From contig JACVVK020000032.1 of assembly GCA_018292915.2 (NCBI GenBank), positions 935,001 to 999,000 of the forward strand: a stretch of 64,000 nt of DNA, read 5' to 3'. Position 1 is the first letter of the stretch. Each line of letters opens with the position of its first letter. This document shows, one piece after another, positions 12,401 to 23,100 of the stretch. The stretch is from Batillaria attramentaria (taxonomy: Eukaryota > Mollusca > Gastropoda > Batillariidae). The notes under the pieces were generated by a model that ran no database searches, was not told the origin of the DNA, and worked only from the letters and a program-made list of their open reading frames with translations. The position numbers and the translations under genes are program-made.

Positions 12401-15400
12401 CGGGGCGATGCTTTTGGTTTCAAACGAAAATAATTCAGACGAACAGAAAGATCAGTGTGAATGCATAATTATCCCATCGTAATGTCAAAACTACACCTGC
12501 ACAAATTTCTGCCCCTGACCTGAAGGACAAAATTCACAGAGGTGTCATCAATTGATTGGCTGACTTTGTAAACTGTAAACTGTTCAATCGTGACCAAAAC
12601 CTCCATATGGCAAAAAGACTGTAAGTGCATATTCATTCCATCCATGATGCTTAGGGTATCTGTTGTTGTTGCTGTTGTTGTTGTTTTATGAAATGACCTA
12701 CAGTACACGTCACTTTCAATCAAATGATATCGTGAGCTCTAATATCTCTAATACTATTCTCACATCATTCTCTAAATACCAGCTTCATATTTACAGATTA
12801 CCTGAGAAAGGTCAGATAGTTTCCGGACTGCTTGATCTCCAGTATCTTCGTGCGGTTATCTTGAGAGATCCCAGGCCCTTGCAAGTAGATCCTGCTGAAG
12901 AAAACGACTGGCCCGAACATTGGAAAGTTTACTCCGGCCGTGAAAACTGAAACAAAAAGCGGGTTGCTGTTTTGTTTTTTGTTGGGTCCCCCCCCCCCCA
13001 CCCACCCCCATCTCAAAAAGGGCGATAATAGGATCGTGTACGTCTAGTCCTATGCAAACCTATTCTGGAAACAGGAGATAACTTAAACGCAATGTTTACG
13101 GCTTTTCGTTCAAACAACCCGGGGCCTGTTGTGATATGGATTCGCATATTATTCAGCGCCTGGGAAGCCAGGCCCCGGGTGGTTTGAACGAAAAGCCGTA
13201 ACATAACCCTCTGAACTTTTTTCACACACAGTCCATGGTCTTGTGTCACCAAAGGATGGGTGTTGTGATGTCTACTATTTTTTACTATTCTTTTCTGTTC
13301 TTTTCTGCCCCACTTTTTTTTCACACACAGTCCATGGTCTTCTGTCACCAAAGGATGGGTGTTGTGATATTTTTACTACATGTATTGTTTTCTGGTCCTT
13401 TTCTCGCCCACCGGTGTTTTGTTTTTTGTTTTGTTTTTGTTGTTTGGGGGTTTTTTTTGTTTTGTTTTCTTTCCCGCGCCGTGTATGTCAGTACGTCCGC
13501 AGAGTTACCTTTTGTTTGTTTGTTGAAGTTACCTTTGTTTGTGTCCTGAGGAAGGCGAAAACCGAAAAGTTGACCCGTGCCGTCCTTTGTGAAAGTTAAG
13601 TGGTTTCTGTCCCTTTTATGTCGCTTTTATTTGCTGAACATGTAACCACTTCGCAGTCATTACCGTTTCCTTTCCTAGTTGCACACATTGTTTTTCACGA
13701 TCTTCTCTTGAGTGGTGCCGAGCCAAACTGAGTACGTTACTGTCGGAAAAACTGGTAAACTAGACCTCTACTTCAGTAGAAAGCTCCACTCCATACGTTT
13801 GTTTTTGTTGTTGTTGTTGGTGGTGGTGGTGGTGTTTTGTTTTTTTTGTTGTTGTTTTTTTTTTTTTGCTGCCCCAACTCTTTTGCCAGTTCCAGTGGTG
13901 TTCCTCCCAGGTAATGGGTGGAATCCACGGAGGGCTCGAAAGCTGGGGCAACTTTTATTATGCATGATGATGGAGATGAGGATGATGGTAAGATGGTGCC
14001 ATGGAGGATCGTGTGGCTTTGGACTGCGGGACAGGGCCGCATTCCACGCTTCCTGTCATAAATATCCCGGCGCTAGCCAGGCTCGGGAACTAGGGCACCT
14101 GCGGTGCCAGCCGTATAATCATCCACATCATAAGACGTGTCATACCAAGGGAAGCACCCCAAAAGTCGCACCCGTGAAGTGGGTGAACCTCGGCTGTGTG
14201 GCAACAGCCTCCCCATTGGGCCCATAGCACACCCGCTCTGGGTAGGAGCCGACCCAGGTAGGAAAAATCCCGCTTGCCTCGGCTGGGACTCGAACCCGGG
14301 TCTCCCGGTCCATGGTCCGAAGTGCTAACCACTACACTTCGGGGGCCGGTTCGTTCTTTTGTATCGTTATTTAACTGGCACCTTGTCGAAGACACCCCCC
14401 CACCCCCACCCCCAAACACGTACTATGAATGAGGCGGTGACTGTACATCTGGTAAATGGCAATAAGCGAAATAACACTGGCAATAATAACGCTGAACAAC
14501 AAAACAGCTCCGATTGCTTTGTGAACCGAGAAGCCTTGGACGGGAGAACCTTTAAGAAAAAGAAAAAAAAAAACGTCAAAGAGTACAACCAGTTTTACTT
14601 GCCGGGTGGATTCTTGGCGATGAAGGCGACTGACCACATCGAACTGTCGTAAATGTACACGTCGCCCATAGACTTTACTCGTAGAACGTCTCCTTTGTCC
14701 AGTTTCCATGCAGCTCCGAAGCTATGTACCGTACCGGATACTTCTAGAGACAACGGAATACTGGGATATTTCTCGCGGTTTCTGTACACGTTCACAGTTA
14801 CGTAGCTATTGACATCTCTCGGTGGATTACTCAAGATTCTGTAAAAAAAAAAATATATATATAAGAAAAGAAAAAAGACACAGGGGAGGGGCGAGAACTT
14901 TTCCAACCTTACTAAAGTTGAAGTCAAAATTTCCAAGAATCATCATTTTGTTGTGAGTTTAGATCTTTAACCATTGCTCCAAATAAGACACAAATGACTC
15001 TGCCAAAAATCACGAAGGGAGCAGCTTGAATTTCACAGTTCAATTGGTGTGCCAGTAATTAAAGGTCTGCAATCTCAGCAAAATGCCGCAAACATTGTGG
15101 TTTTTTTTTAAACTGCGACTCCTTCGACTGTGCATAATCCAGTTTTCAGCACTGGGACACTTATAAAAGCAGAGCACGAGTTTGCCGTGACATTATTTCG
15201 CTTTTGATCAGTGAGCGAATTGAGTGCTGCACGATCTTTCTCGCTCAATATCTAAACGCAAACTGAGCTGTGAAATCACGCTGCCACATAGGGATTTCTG
15301 GAACCCTGAAAACTCTGTAACTGTGACAGAGTTGACTGTGCATTTTGCACAGTTCTTTGCATTTTGCACATAGCTCTTTAAAACACACCGTTTGTGACAC

Positions 15401-15725
15401 TTTGAACCCGAAATGTCTGCTAAACAGACACAAAAAGAATGGAAATAACCTGCAGATTATACATACATCAAGCTGATCCAGTATACGCCGCTTTCCGGGA
15501 CAGTCAGATCTTCGAGAATTGTTATGCCCTCCACGAACCGGACAATTTGTCTTCTCTTATAACTACCGTCATAACTATATGCCCACCTAAGATGCGGGTG
15601 CCAGCCTTGGACAGGTTCGCCTGAAATACAAAGTTAGTGCTGACGGTAGTTTTCTCAAGCGTTGTACATCATGTTGTCACCAGAGAAAGTAGACTGTTGT
15701 GAATATGATGATATTTATGTAAGGC

Positions 15726-15797
<72 letters not shown>

Positions 15798-16440
15798 CGC
15801 GCGCGCCCCGGCGTCTCTCTCTCTCTCTCTCCCTCTGCAAGTTAAATTTACCTTGAGCAAGTATTGCGAGAAGAAGTGTGGCAAAGCAAGCGAATGTCAT
15901 GTTTCGTCCTGAAGACTTTCACTCCCCACGGACAACACGCAGCAGAAACCTATCTACACGGGAACGAAAATTGGAAAAAAAAATTTTTTTTTTTGTCACG
16001 TTGTGACAAACCACAGGTAAGAAAGCATTTTCTTTGATCGGTCAGCCCATCCATACTACAAGTCTATGCAGCGTTGGGGTACTCACGTTCTCCGTCACCT
16101 CCCTCGGGTTACAAAAGTATTACTTTACCTAGGAACACAAGTCTTTTAATATAGTCTGTAGCAGTATACTCTCTGACGCCCTCCACATGCACACTTCAGC
16201 CAACCTCACTGTTCTACCGGTGACAAAACTCTCGAGTTTAGGCCTGAATGTCAGAGCGGACGACAATCAAGAATCTGAAATCCAGAGAAAATCGTGTATT
16301 TTTGAAAATCCAGAATCCCGACAACTCACCTTCTTCCCCGACAGGCTGCCACGTTGTAATGCCACGCTGGTGGTAGTAGTGAAAGGCGTTGTGTTAACGT
16401 AATTCTGACGCAGCCAGACAGATAACGATAACTCGACACC
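9340..16440 (-). CDS. Gene B: secreted protein with three C1q/TNF-like domains
   Basis: Coding exons in gene order: 15900-15852, 15620-15467, 14838-14603, 12946-12802, 12410-12175, 11820-11646, 11396-11361 (36 nt) and 9526-9340, joining in frame to 405 residues plus stop; 393 without the microexon. Exon 2 starts MTFACFATLLLAILAQ, a clear signal peptide. Three jelly-roll domains follow. Domain 1 has PESGVYWISL, KLDKGDVLRV and SMWSVAFIA. Domain 2 has FTAG, QSGNYLTFL and GNVGAVLKLASGAKLRV. Domain 3 has YNQNTGVFT, YAVCLR and a terminal SLFSIGLVDR. No collagen stretch is seen. Family knowledge suggests an extracellular recognition or humoral immune role, but the ligand is unknown. The intron after domain 1 appears to be GC-AG. 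Exon 1 (about 16440-16330) is non-coding. C1q is preferred over TNF, but the two folds are similar. Confidence 0.82.
9602..10001 (+). mobile_element. tRNA-derived SINE, family 3, with LINE-like 3' tail
   Basis: The tRNA-like head has an A-box-like segment (TGGTCTAGAGG) and a B box (GGTTCGAGTCC). The body carries CGTTCGTTCGGGCC. The 3' end is GCGCTTTGAGCC through AAAGCGCCTATACAA and then a (TTATT)-type tail, a hairpin plus repeat that resembles L2/CR1 LINE tails. It may therefore use L2-like machinery. Confidence 0.82.
10118..10165. repeat. Short perfect hairpin
   Basis: TTTTTGCCGTAGCT and AGCTACGGCAAAAA form a 14-bp stem. An inner GCCTC/GAGGC stem lies in the loop. It stands between poly(T) runs and may be a transposon remnant. 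Confidence 0.6.
10936..11331 (-). mobile_element. tRNA-derived SINE, family 3, diverged copy
   Basis: This antisense copy parallels the 9602 copy from the GCGCC tail hairpin through the ATTACAATCACGTGGTGC block to the tRNA-like head at the right. It lies in the intron before the last exon of gene B. Confidence 0.75.
11361..11396 (-). CDS. Gene B 36-nt microexon
   Basis: Thirty-six bases lie between a good acceptor (TTAACAG) and a good donor (GTACGT). Inserted between exon 7 and the last exon, both phase 2, it adds exactly 12 residues. Gene A has an equally long exon at the equivalent position with good splice sites, although the encoded residues differ a lot, so the segment may lie in a variable loop. 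Confidence 0.65.
13093..13203. mobile_element. Small foldback element
   Basis: The arms 13093-13127 and 13170-13203 pair over about 34 bases (TTACGGCTTTTCGTTCAAAC against GTTTGAACGAAAAGCCGTAA) with a loop of about 42 bases. It lies in intron 4 of gene B. Confidence 0.7.
13217..13410. repeat. Tandem duplication of about 100 bp
   Basis: The segment starting TTTTTTCACACACAGTCCAT and containing CACCAAAGGATGGGTGTTGT occurs twice in a row, at about 13217 and 13319. Confidence 0.8.
13851..14349 (-). mobile_element. tRNA-derived SINE, family 1, antisense copy
   Basis: Left end is a poly(T) tail followed by GCTGCCCC. Right end is the B box (GGACTCGAACCCG on the plus strand) and the GGGGGCCGG terminus. 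It lies in intron 4 of gene B. Confidence 0.88.
15121..15390. mobile_element. Foldback element, partial copy of the 36143 family
   Basis: It shares long blocks with 36143-36544 in the opposite orientation, for example GAGCACGAGTTTGCCGTGAC and CAGAGTTGACTGTGC. It lies in intron 3 of gene B. Confidence 0.65.
15730..15836. repeat. (GT)n-CGCGCGC-(TC)n microsatellite in gene B intron 2
   Basis: A (GT)n run of more than 30 units passes into TTCGCGCGCGCC and then (TC)n. It lies just inside the donor of the signal-peptide exon. Gene A has a comparable tract at 32252-32343. Confidence 0.9.
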
Positions 16441-16475
16441 ACACTATCAAACGATTACGTCTCACGTGCAGCTTG
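16330..16475 (-). promoter_or_regulatory. Gene B non-coding first exon and conserved upstream block
   Basis: A donor (GAAG then GTGAGTTG) ends a segment nearly identical to 33198-33340 upstream of gene A. No start codon in frame is present, and the next exon has its own acceptor (CCGTGTAG) and the start codon, so this is read as 5' untranslated exon 1 plus promoter-proximal sequence. The transcription start is not visible and no TATA box stands out. Confidence 0.55.
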
Positions 16476-16545
16476 GATTTTTATTCAAGCACGATTTTCT
16501 CCTGACAGACATAGCACCAAACTTCCTCCCTAACTCAAAAACAAA

Positions 16546-17780
16546 ACAGAACTTTTAAACACGTAGGTATAAAACTAGCCTCCATTTTATTTCATTGGTT
16601 TAAGTTTATTCGTTTAACACTCAGTTTCAACATTAAAACTGCACCACACTATTTGAACATCGAACTTACACGATACGAAATGTCAGGCACGACATTAAAT
16701 TCAGCGCGTAGTTTTAAAATGGAAATCAGCTCGGAAAACGACAAACAAAATTCTCAACTGTCGAAATTGTACAAAGTAAATTTAAACACCCAACGCTGCA
16801 TTTGAACAATGACAACACACAACGTTAATTTGAACATGACAACTGCACAACGTTAATCCTAAAAATCAAAACAGCACAACAATCAATGTATGACATTCAA
16901 TCTGCACGTCGAAGTAGTGCAAGACTTTAAAATTGAACTGTGTGCGAAGGTAGCCTATTGCAAACAAGTACTATGGAAATCGTTTTCTACATTTAACTCG
17001 AAAATCCATCATGTTTCTCAAGCATTGTGTGTGTGCGTGGGGAATAAAGCACACCCAGGGTATTCTCCACTGTTGGAGGCACAGCTGTTGATCAGAGAGC
17101 TAGCTTGACTACATATTCTTCTTCAACCAGCAGTTTCACATCCATGCGGAAAAAATGTCAACAACATTACCCCCCCCCCCCCCCCCACTCCTCCTCCTCC
17201 CCCAACCCCAGCTTAGGTTACAGAGTAGGATACAGACGAGACTACAAGATCTGCAGATACGTTACAAGAATTCCAACGGCCGCCAAGAAGAAATTAGAAG
17301 AAAAAAAGATGACTTAAGTAACTTGTACTATGACCAAAACACCGGTTCGCGGCAACTCGAACCGGTTCGGCGAACCGGTTCAAATGGGTTAACCGCGGCA
17401 GCTCTATTCCTAGGCATACATGCTACACGCCTGTACACTGTCAAAAGCCAGTAAAGAAGAGCGAGCCACGAGCTGATACCAGGTCAGCTCTCGCTCGAGT
17501 GGCGAGGCTTCCCGTGTTCGCCGAGACCCGTTTCCATTTACTGCCGTTTTTCTGTCAAGCGTGACTTTGGGGCCAGTGGCTAAACTAACCTTTCGCACTG
17601 TGGTCGGTCGCACTGGATCTTTCAAACCGCAAGCGATGGAAGTTTTCACACAGGTGCAAAACAATAAAGTCCTGAGGAGAAAACCCCGTTACTACATGAC
17701 AGGGCGCATCACAAGCATGTTGCAATTTGAAATTTGTTTGACTACCCAGCGGGGTTTTCTCGACACCTTTGCCACACACG
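16546..17780. other. Intergenic sequence between genes A and B
   Basis: No coding exon is supported. A C-homopolymer lies at about 17169-17186. Around 17341-17385 the motif AACCGGTT or CCGGTT recurs several times. Confidence 0.45.
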
Positions 17781-17953
17781 GGGGGTGGGTGGGTGTTTGG
17801 GGTTTAACGTCCTTTTCCACCACATACGGGTGATATCAAAGACGGGGCAACGACGAAAAAGCCAGCACAAATATTTAGCTCCAGCCGGGATACGAACTCA
17901 CGACCCGAGCATTAGAAGGCCAACGCTCTACCATTCGGCCACCCCGGCTCCCC
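17781..17953 (-). mobile_element. tRNA-derived SINE, family 2
   Basis: Antisense copy with the GGTTTAACGTCC end at the left and the tRNA head at the right. The flanks CTTTGCCACACA and CTTTGCAACACA form a slightly diverged 12-bp target-site duplication. Confidence 0.85.
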
Positions 17954-18157
17954 CTTTGCAACACAGACACAACACATGTCCAATACATGTCAAATCGCGG
18001 TTTGACTAAACTAAGGCGCAAAGACAAAGCAGCAGCATAAGGATGTTCACGCTCCAACGCATTTCCGCTCAGCAAAGCAAGATGCCGTCCGGTAGGGTTC
18101 TATCAAGGCAACCCCGACACTATACAGTACGTTACTAGCTCTTCCTTACTGGCTATT

Positions 18158-18366
18158 GACATTATATAGTGAGATTTAGTAGGATTTCGTACGGAGGACT
18201 TCGCTGAGCAGCGTAACCCATTTGCATGTAAATTAGGCACGTTACGGGTGCCATTAGCCAATCGCAGCGCGTTAGCAGCTCGCGGCCTCTGCCGTGTGAG
18301 CCTAATTTACATGTAAATGGGTTGCGCTGCTCACCGAAGTCCTCTTTACGAAGTCCTACTAAATCT
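18158..18366. mobile_element. MITE-like foldback in the gene A 3' region
   Basis: Inverted arms of about 67 bp (18172-18238 and 18300-18366) begin AGATTTAGTAGGA and end TCCTACTAAATCT. GGCTATT on both sides (18151, 18367) may be the target duplication. The end of gene B has related flanking sequence without the insert, so the element arrived after the A/B duplication. Confidence 0.75.
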
Positions 18367-18383
18367 GGCTATTAATGATACAG

Positions 18384-19442
18384 CTAGGGGTCAAAAAGAC
18401 CTATGGAAAGCAATGTCCCGGATGCGAGGTAATAATAATAATAAAACCTAAACCACCGTGATACAGTCACGTTGACTGACTGATTGTGGGCGAGTTGTAT
18501 GACTGCACAGAATGCAGTAGATAGACCGCATTTGCTCTGCACTACAAAGTCACCAATAATCCTGAGATTCAAGCGCCTGTCAACAAAACAAAATAAAGGA
18601 GGTTAATCTCTACTATCAACTTCCTGGTGTGGCTGTATGCTGTATGTTCCTTTTAAAATTGGTAGTTGGTTTGTTTGTTTGTGTGTTTGTTTGTTTGTTC
18701 GTTTGTTTGTTTGTTTGTTGATCATTGTTGTCTATTTTTGTTGTTTTTCGTTGTTTTGTTTCGTTTTTTTTGTTTTGTTATCTTGTTTTGTTGGGGGGGG
18801 GGGGGGGCTTGTTTTGGGGGGTTGTTCTTTCTTTGTTCGTTCTTTGTTCCTTTGTTTGTTTGTTGTTGTTTTTTTGTGGTCGTCAAACAATGTATAGGTA
18901 AACATGATCTGTAAGTTTTAACTGATATCAGTTCAAAGTGAAAACCAGTTCCTCTATATCAACCAATCGACTGTGTTAAAGAAACATACACGTATAACGT
19001 AAGCGTGAACGTTTAAATACTGGAAAAAAAAATTCCAGCTTAGGTTTCCTACAATAAGTCTGGCACCGATCACGAACTCAGAATGCGTCCACCGTGATCG
19101 TATAAGCTGTTGAACATAACTGTGCGGTTTTCGTGTGCGAGTTGGCGACATCAGAATAAACATCAGAATAAACATACCTGGTGTCTATATGCCTGTCAGT
19201 ACGTGGGCGAGGCCTGTTGATACACAAAAGAAGCAAAAGAGTTGCATGATTAGAAATGTTGGCTGACTCTATTGCGTTCTGTCTAATGCTTGGGTCGTGA
19301 GTTCGTATCCCGGCTGGGGCCAAATATTTGTGCTGGCTTTTTCATCGTTGCCCCGTCTTTGATATCACCCGCATGTGGTGGAAAAGGACGTTAAACCCCC
19401 AAACACCCACCCACCCTATTGCGTTCTGCTGTCTGACACACG

Positions 19443-19519
<77 letters not shown>

Positions 19520-20075
19520 CGAATGTACTGCTCGTCACAATACTGATTTTGTTTGTTTGATGCTGGGCTTGCGTTCGTTGTTGTGTTTGTGTGTCTTAGC
19601 CCTGACCTTAGACAGATGGCGTAGAAAGACCTCCCTGGTTCGGCATTAGTGAAAACTCCCGTGTTCTGGTTGTAGGACGAATTGCCAGAGTTGTGGTTAT
19701 ACGCTGCAAACTGATTGCCAAACTTCACCACCTCTGTCCTGTACCTGAAATCTCGGTCCGCGTTCTTGGCCAAGCCAGTGTACACTGTACAAAAGAAAAG
19801 GACCGTAGAACACTTTTACACTGTCCGGCCGCGGATACTTCCACTTCCATTTCCACTTCCACTAAGCTATAGAGGAACCAAGTTCTCCCGCCGAGCAAAA
19901 GTTGACTTCATGATGCATAATTATGTCTATATATAGAAGTAAAGATCTAGCCACCATGCTGCGTCTTGGTAAGAGGATCCTTTTCTAGAACAGAAGGATG
20001 GAATCTGACAGGCATCAGCGAGAGGTTTCGGTCCAGTAATCCAGTAATTTGTGTACAGTTTGCAGATCTTCTCAG

Positions 20076-20107
<32 letters not shown>

Positions 20108-23100
20108 CACGTGCAAGAGCAAGAACATTATTATTGACGTAAGGATTGCGTCATAACCCTGACGTCATTTATTTTGTATTTTGTAGTTCGTATTCCCCTG
20201 ATGAAGGGCCCGCTGAGGGCCCGAAAATTTGGGCTCCATGTCTTGTTAATAATAATAGTTCATCACAGTTGTCAAGGAGTGTATTTTCTATATATATATA
20301 TATAAGCCTAAATTTGTATTGCACGTCGGTGACAAATTTAGTCTTCAAAGGGCTTTACCGCAATGATCACCGAAAAGTCTATAAACGCAGACAGTTCATG
20401 GCCTTAGTGTGGACGGCCAAAGTGAACTACCAAAAGCTTTAGGGAATCTGGAAAAGCTTTTCGGCTTGTTCATAATCTTTTAAACGTAGAACTGACCTGG
20501 TTTGCCAATCGACGAAATCCTTACGATGGACAACGTGGCGTCCTCTATCATGATTCTGTCCCCCTCTTTCCTCACCCGCAGCTTTGTGCCCGAGTGCAGT
20601 TTCAGGACAGCGCCCACATTGCCTCGCTGTCCTTCTCGTGCGTAGGCATGCATCACCGCTTCCCAGCGATCCCCACGCTTCCTTTCTAGGATCAGTTCAG
20701 CCTCTTTGTACCCGTAAAAACTCTCCGGAATAGTGCTTTTTGGTTTCAAATAAAACAAAACATATTTCAGGTGAACAGAAAGATCAAGGTGAACGCACAT
20801 CACATCACAATGTCAAAAATACACCTGCAACACTTTCTGTCCCTGACCTGAAGGACAGGCTGTTATTGCAAAGTTCACAGAAGTGTTAATAACTCTCCTG
20901 TAAACGGTAAGGTAGTGACCAAAACCTCTATGCCATAACGTAAAAGGTCCTAAGTGCCTATTCAAATCATAATCTTTTACCCAATGATTTACAACTCATG
21001 ATGTCACTTTGAGTCAACTGATATCGTGAGCTCCAATATCTCTAATACTAAAAGTAAGGTTTTTCCCGGTGAAAAACGTATATGACACTGATATAATACG
21101 ACTTTCAGTTTACATGATCCCAACAATCATTCGTGCAAAGGAGTTCAAAACAAACTTAGTCCCAAAGGAATTAAATCCGAAGTAAAAACATCGTATGGCA
21201 GAAATGCTCCCTTGGTTTAAAACTACTTAGTTTGTAAGAGTTTGTTTGTTTCTTTATTTGTTTATTTGTTTGTTTGTTTCTTTTGTTTTGTTTTGTTGTT
21301 TTAACTGCCTCAGCTCTTTGACATCATCATGATCGGTGATATTCCTGACAGGTCATAGGATGAAGATGACGATGGGAGGTTCATGTCGTTTGAGACTGCG
21401 TGGTAGGACCGCATTCCACGCTTCCCGTCGTAAATATCCCGACATTATCCAGTCCCGGGAACTACCGCACTTGCCGTGTCGATCAGGTAATCATCCACAC
21501 CAAGTGATGTGTAATAACAAGGGGAGACCCGTTACGTGGGTGAATCTCGGCTGTGTGGAAACAGCCTCCCCATTGCGCCCATAGCACACCCGCTCTGGGT
21601 AGGAGCCGACCTAGGTAGGAAAAGTCCAGCTTGTCACGGCTGGGATTTGAACCCGGGCTTCCCGGTCCAGGGTCCGAAATGCTAAACACTAGCCAACGGG
21701 GGCCGGTTTGTACGAGATGTCACAGTTTACCTCGCGGTAAGACATTTCGCACATTTCTTTACTCGCAGTAAAGCCCTAATGAGAGTAAGTTTGTCTTGTT
21801 ACACCGGTCGACCGTGACAAGCTATAACTTGCGGCGGTTCGGTTTCTCTTGGCTCAAAGCCGGCCTGTGAGAGGCGGCTTTATGCGTGCATGTCCTATTG
21901 ACAAGATGCTTCACACCCCCAAAACAGCTCCGGATGATTTGTCCGACTAGACATATGTCCGCTATACCTTTAACTCCTAACTGTCCATACACGAATCACA
22001 TCCTGAATCAAAATCGTCACAAGACAGCACTAGACAACACTATTATGCAACCTCGAGGCCAGCGGTCCGCCCGAGAGACAGCGCAACGTGCCGTCATATT
22101 GCGTCACACGCCGGCGAGTGGTCAACGCTAGCCAGACAGATCAGCAACTGATTTCTCACCCTCTTGTGAATACCGCGGTCACTCGCTAGTTCGTATTGGC
22201 CACGTAATAGCTAACGGCACACTCAGTCGGGCCCCCTTACAACTTGCCCCAAGCACTTCCCACTGGCGTGAGGGCGGTAGAAAACAAGAGACAAGTCCCG
22301 TTACAACGAGCATGAAACCACTTATGACGTACTCACAGCGGTGTGAGCCATACACAAGACTGCCCTGAGCAGGCAACGGAATTATGAGAGATTATGCATT
22401 CTACTGCTGGGCTGGGAGAGGCTAGGGAAGGGATAGGGCCTCGTGGAGAGTGCCCACGCCTTGCGTAATAGTGTTGTGAAGTGGTGTCTAGTGCTGTTAA
22501 GTTGGCTCGTGAGTTTTGGTAAGTCTTGTCATATAGTGTGTGTGGGGGGGGGGGGTGTAGGGCTGTGGACAGTTAGGAGTTATACCACTGTTTATGTTGT
22601 AGAGATCGCGAAAAGTCACTGCATTTCGATGGAAATTTCTAGACCATCCCAGAACATGCGAGTGCAGTAGCGTCAGTAGATTACGTAACCTTGGAAAGAT
22701 TCCGTACTTGCCAGTATGTTACAGAATGTTCTAGATCTGACCTGTTAGTATATAAGCAGCACTGCACAGCGTTCTGGGTTCTTCCTCTTTCATGAGTTTG
22801 TTCTTGCGCATCTTCTGTTAATAAAGTATTGGAGTTCTAGCCTGTTGTATCCCGTGTCTTCTCTGCGAGTGCACCGAGAGAGCGACATAGCAGGAGAAAA
22901 ATACAACAGAAATATTTGGCGTCGCCGACAGGATTCGACATTGATCTACCTACGAAGGGACAGTACTCTCCAGTACTCAAGAAACTCCAACTACAGAAGT
23001 TGCACCCCTTCAACTGTTGCAGCAGCGAAAATTGACGACTGACCATGGCAGAGACAGCGGAGCTGATAAAATTGCTTAGAGAGCAATTAGAACAGCAGAA

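Noticed and set aside
17341..17385. Grainyhead-type AACCGGTT cluster as an enhancer
   Set aside because: The motif is short and repeated in a locally duplicated sequence; there is no supporting evidence.
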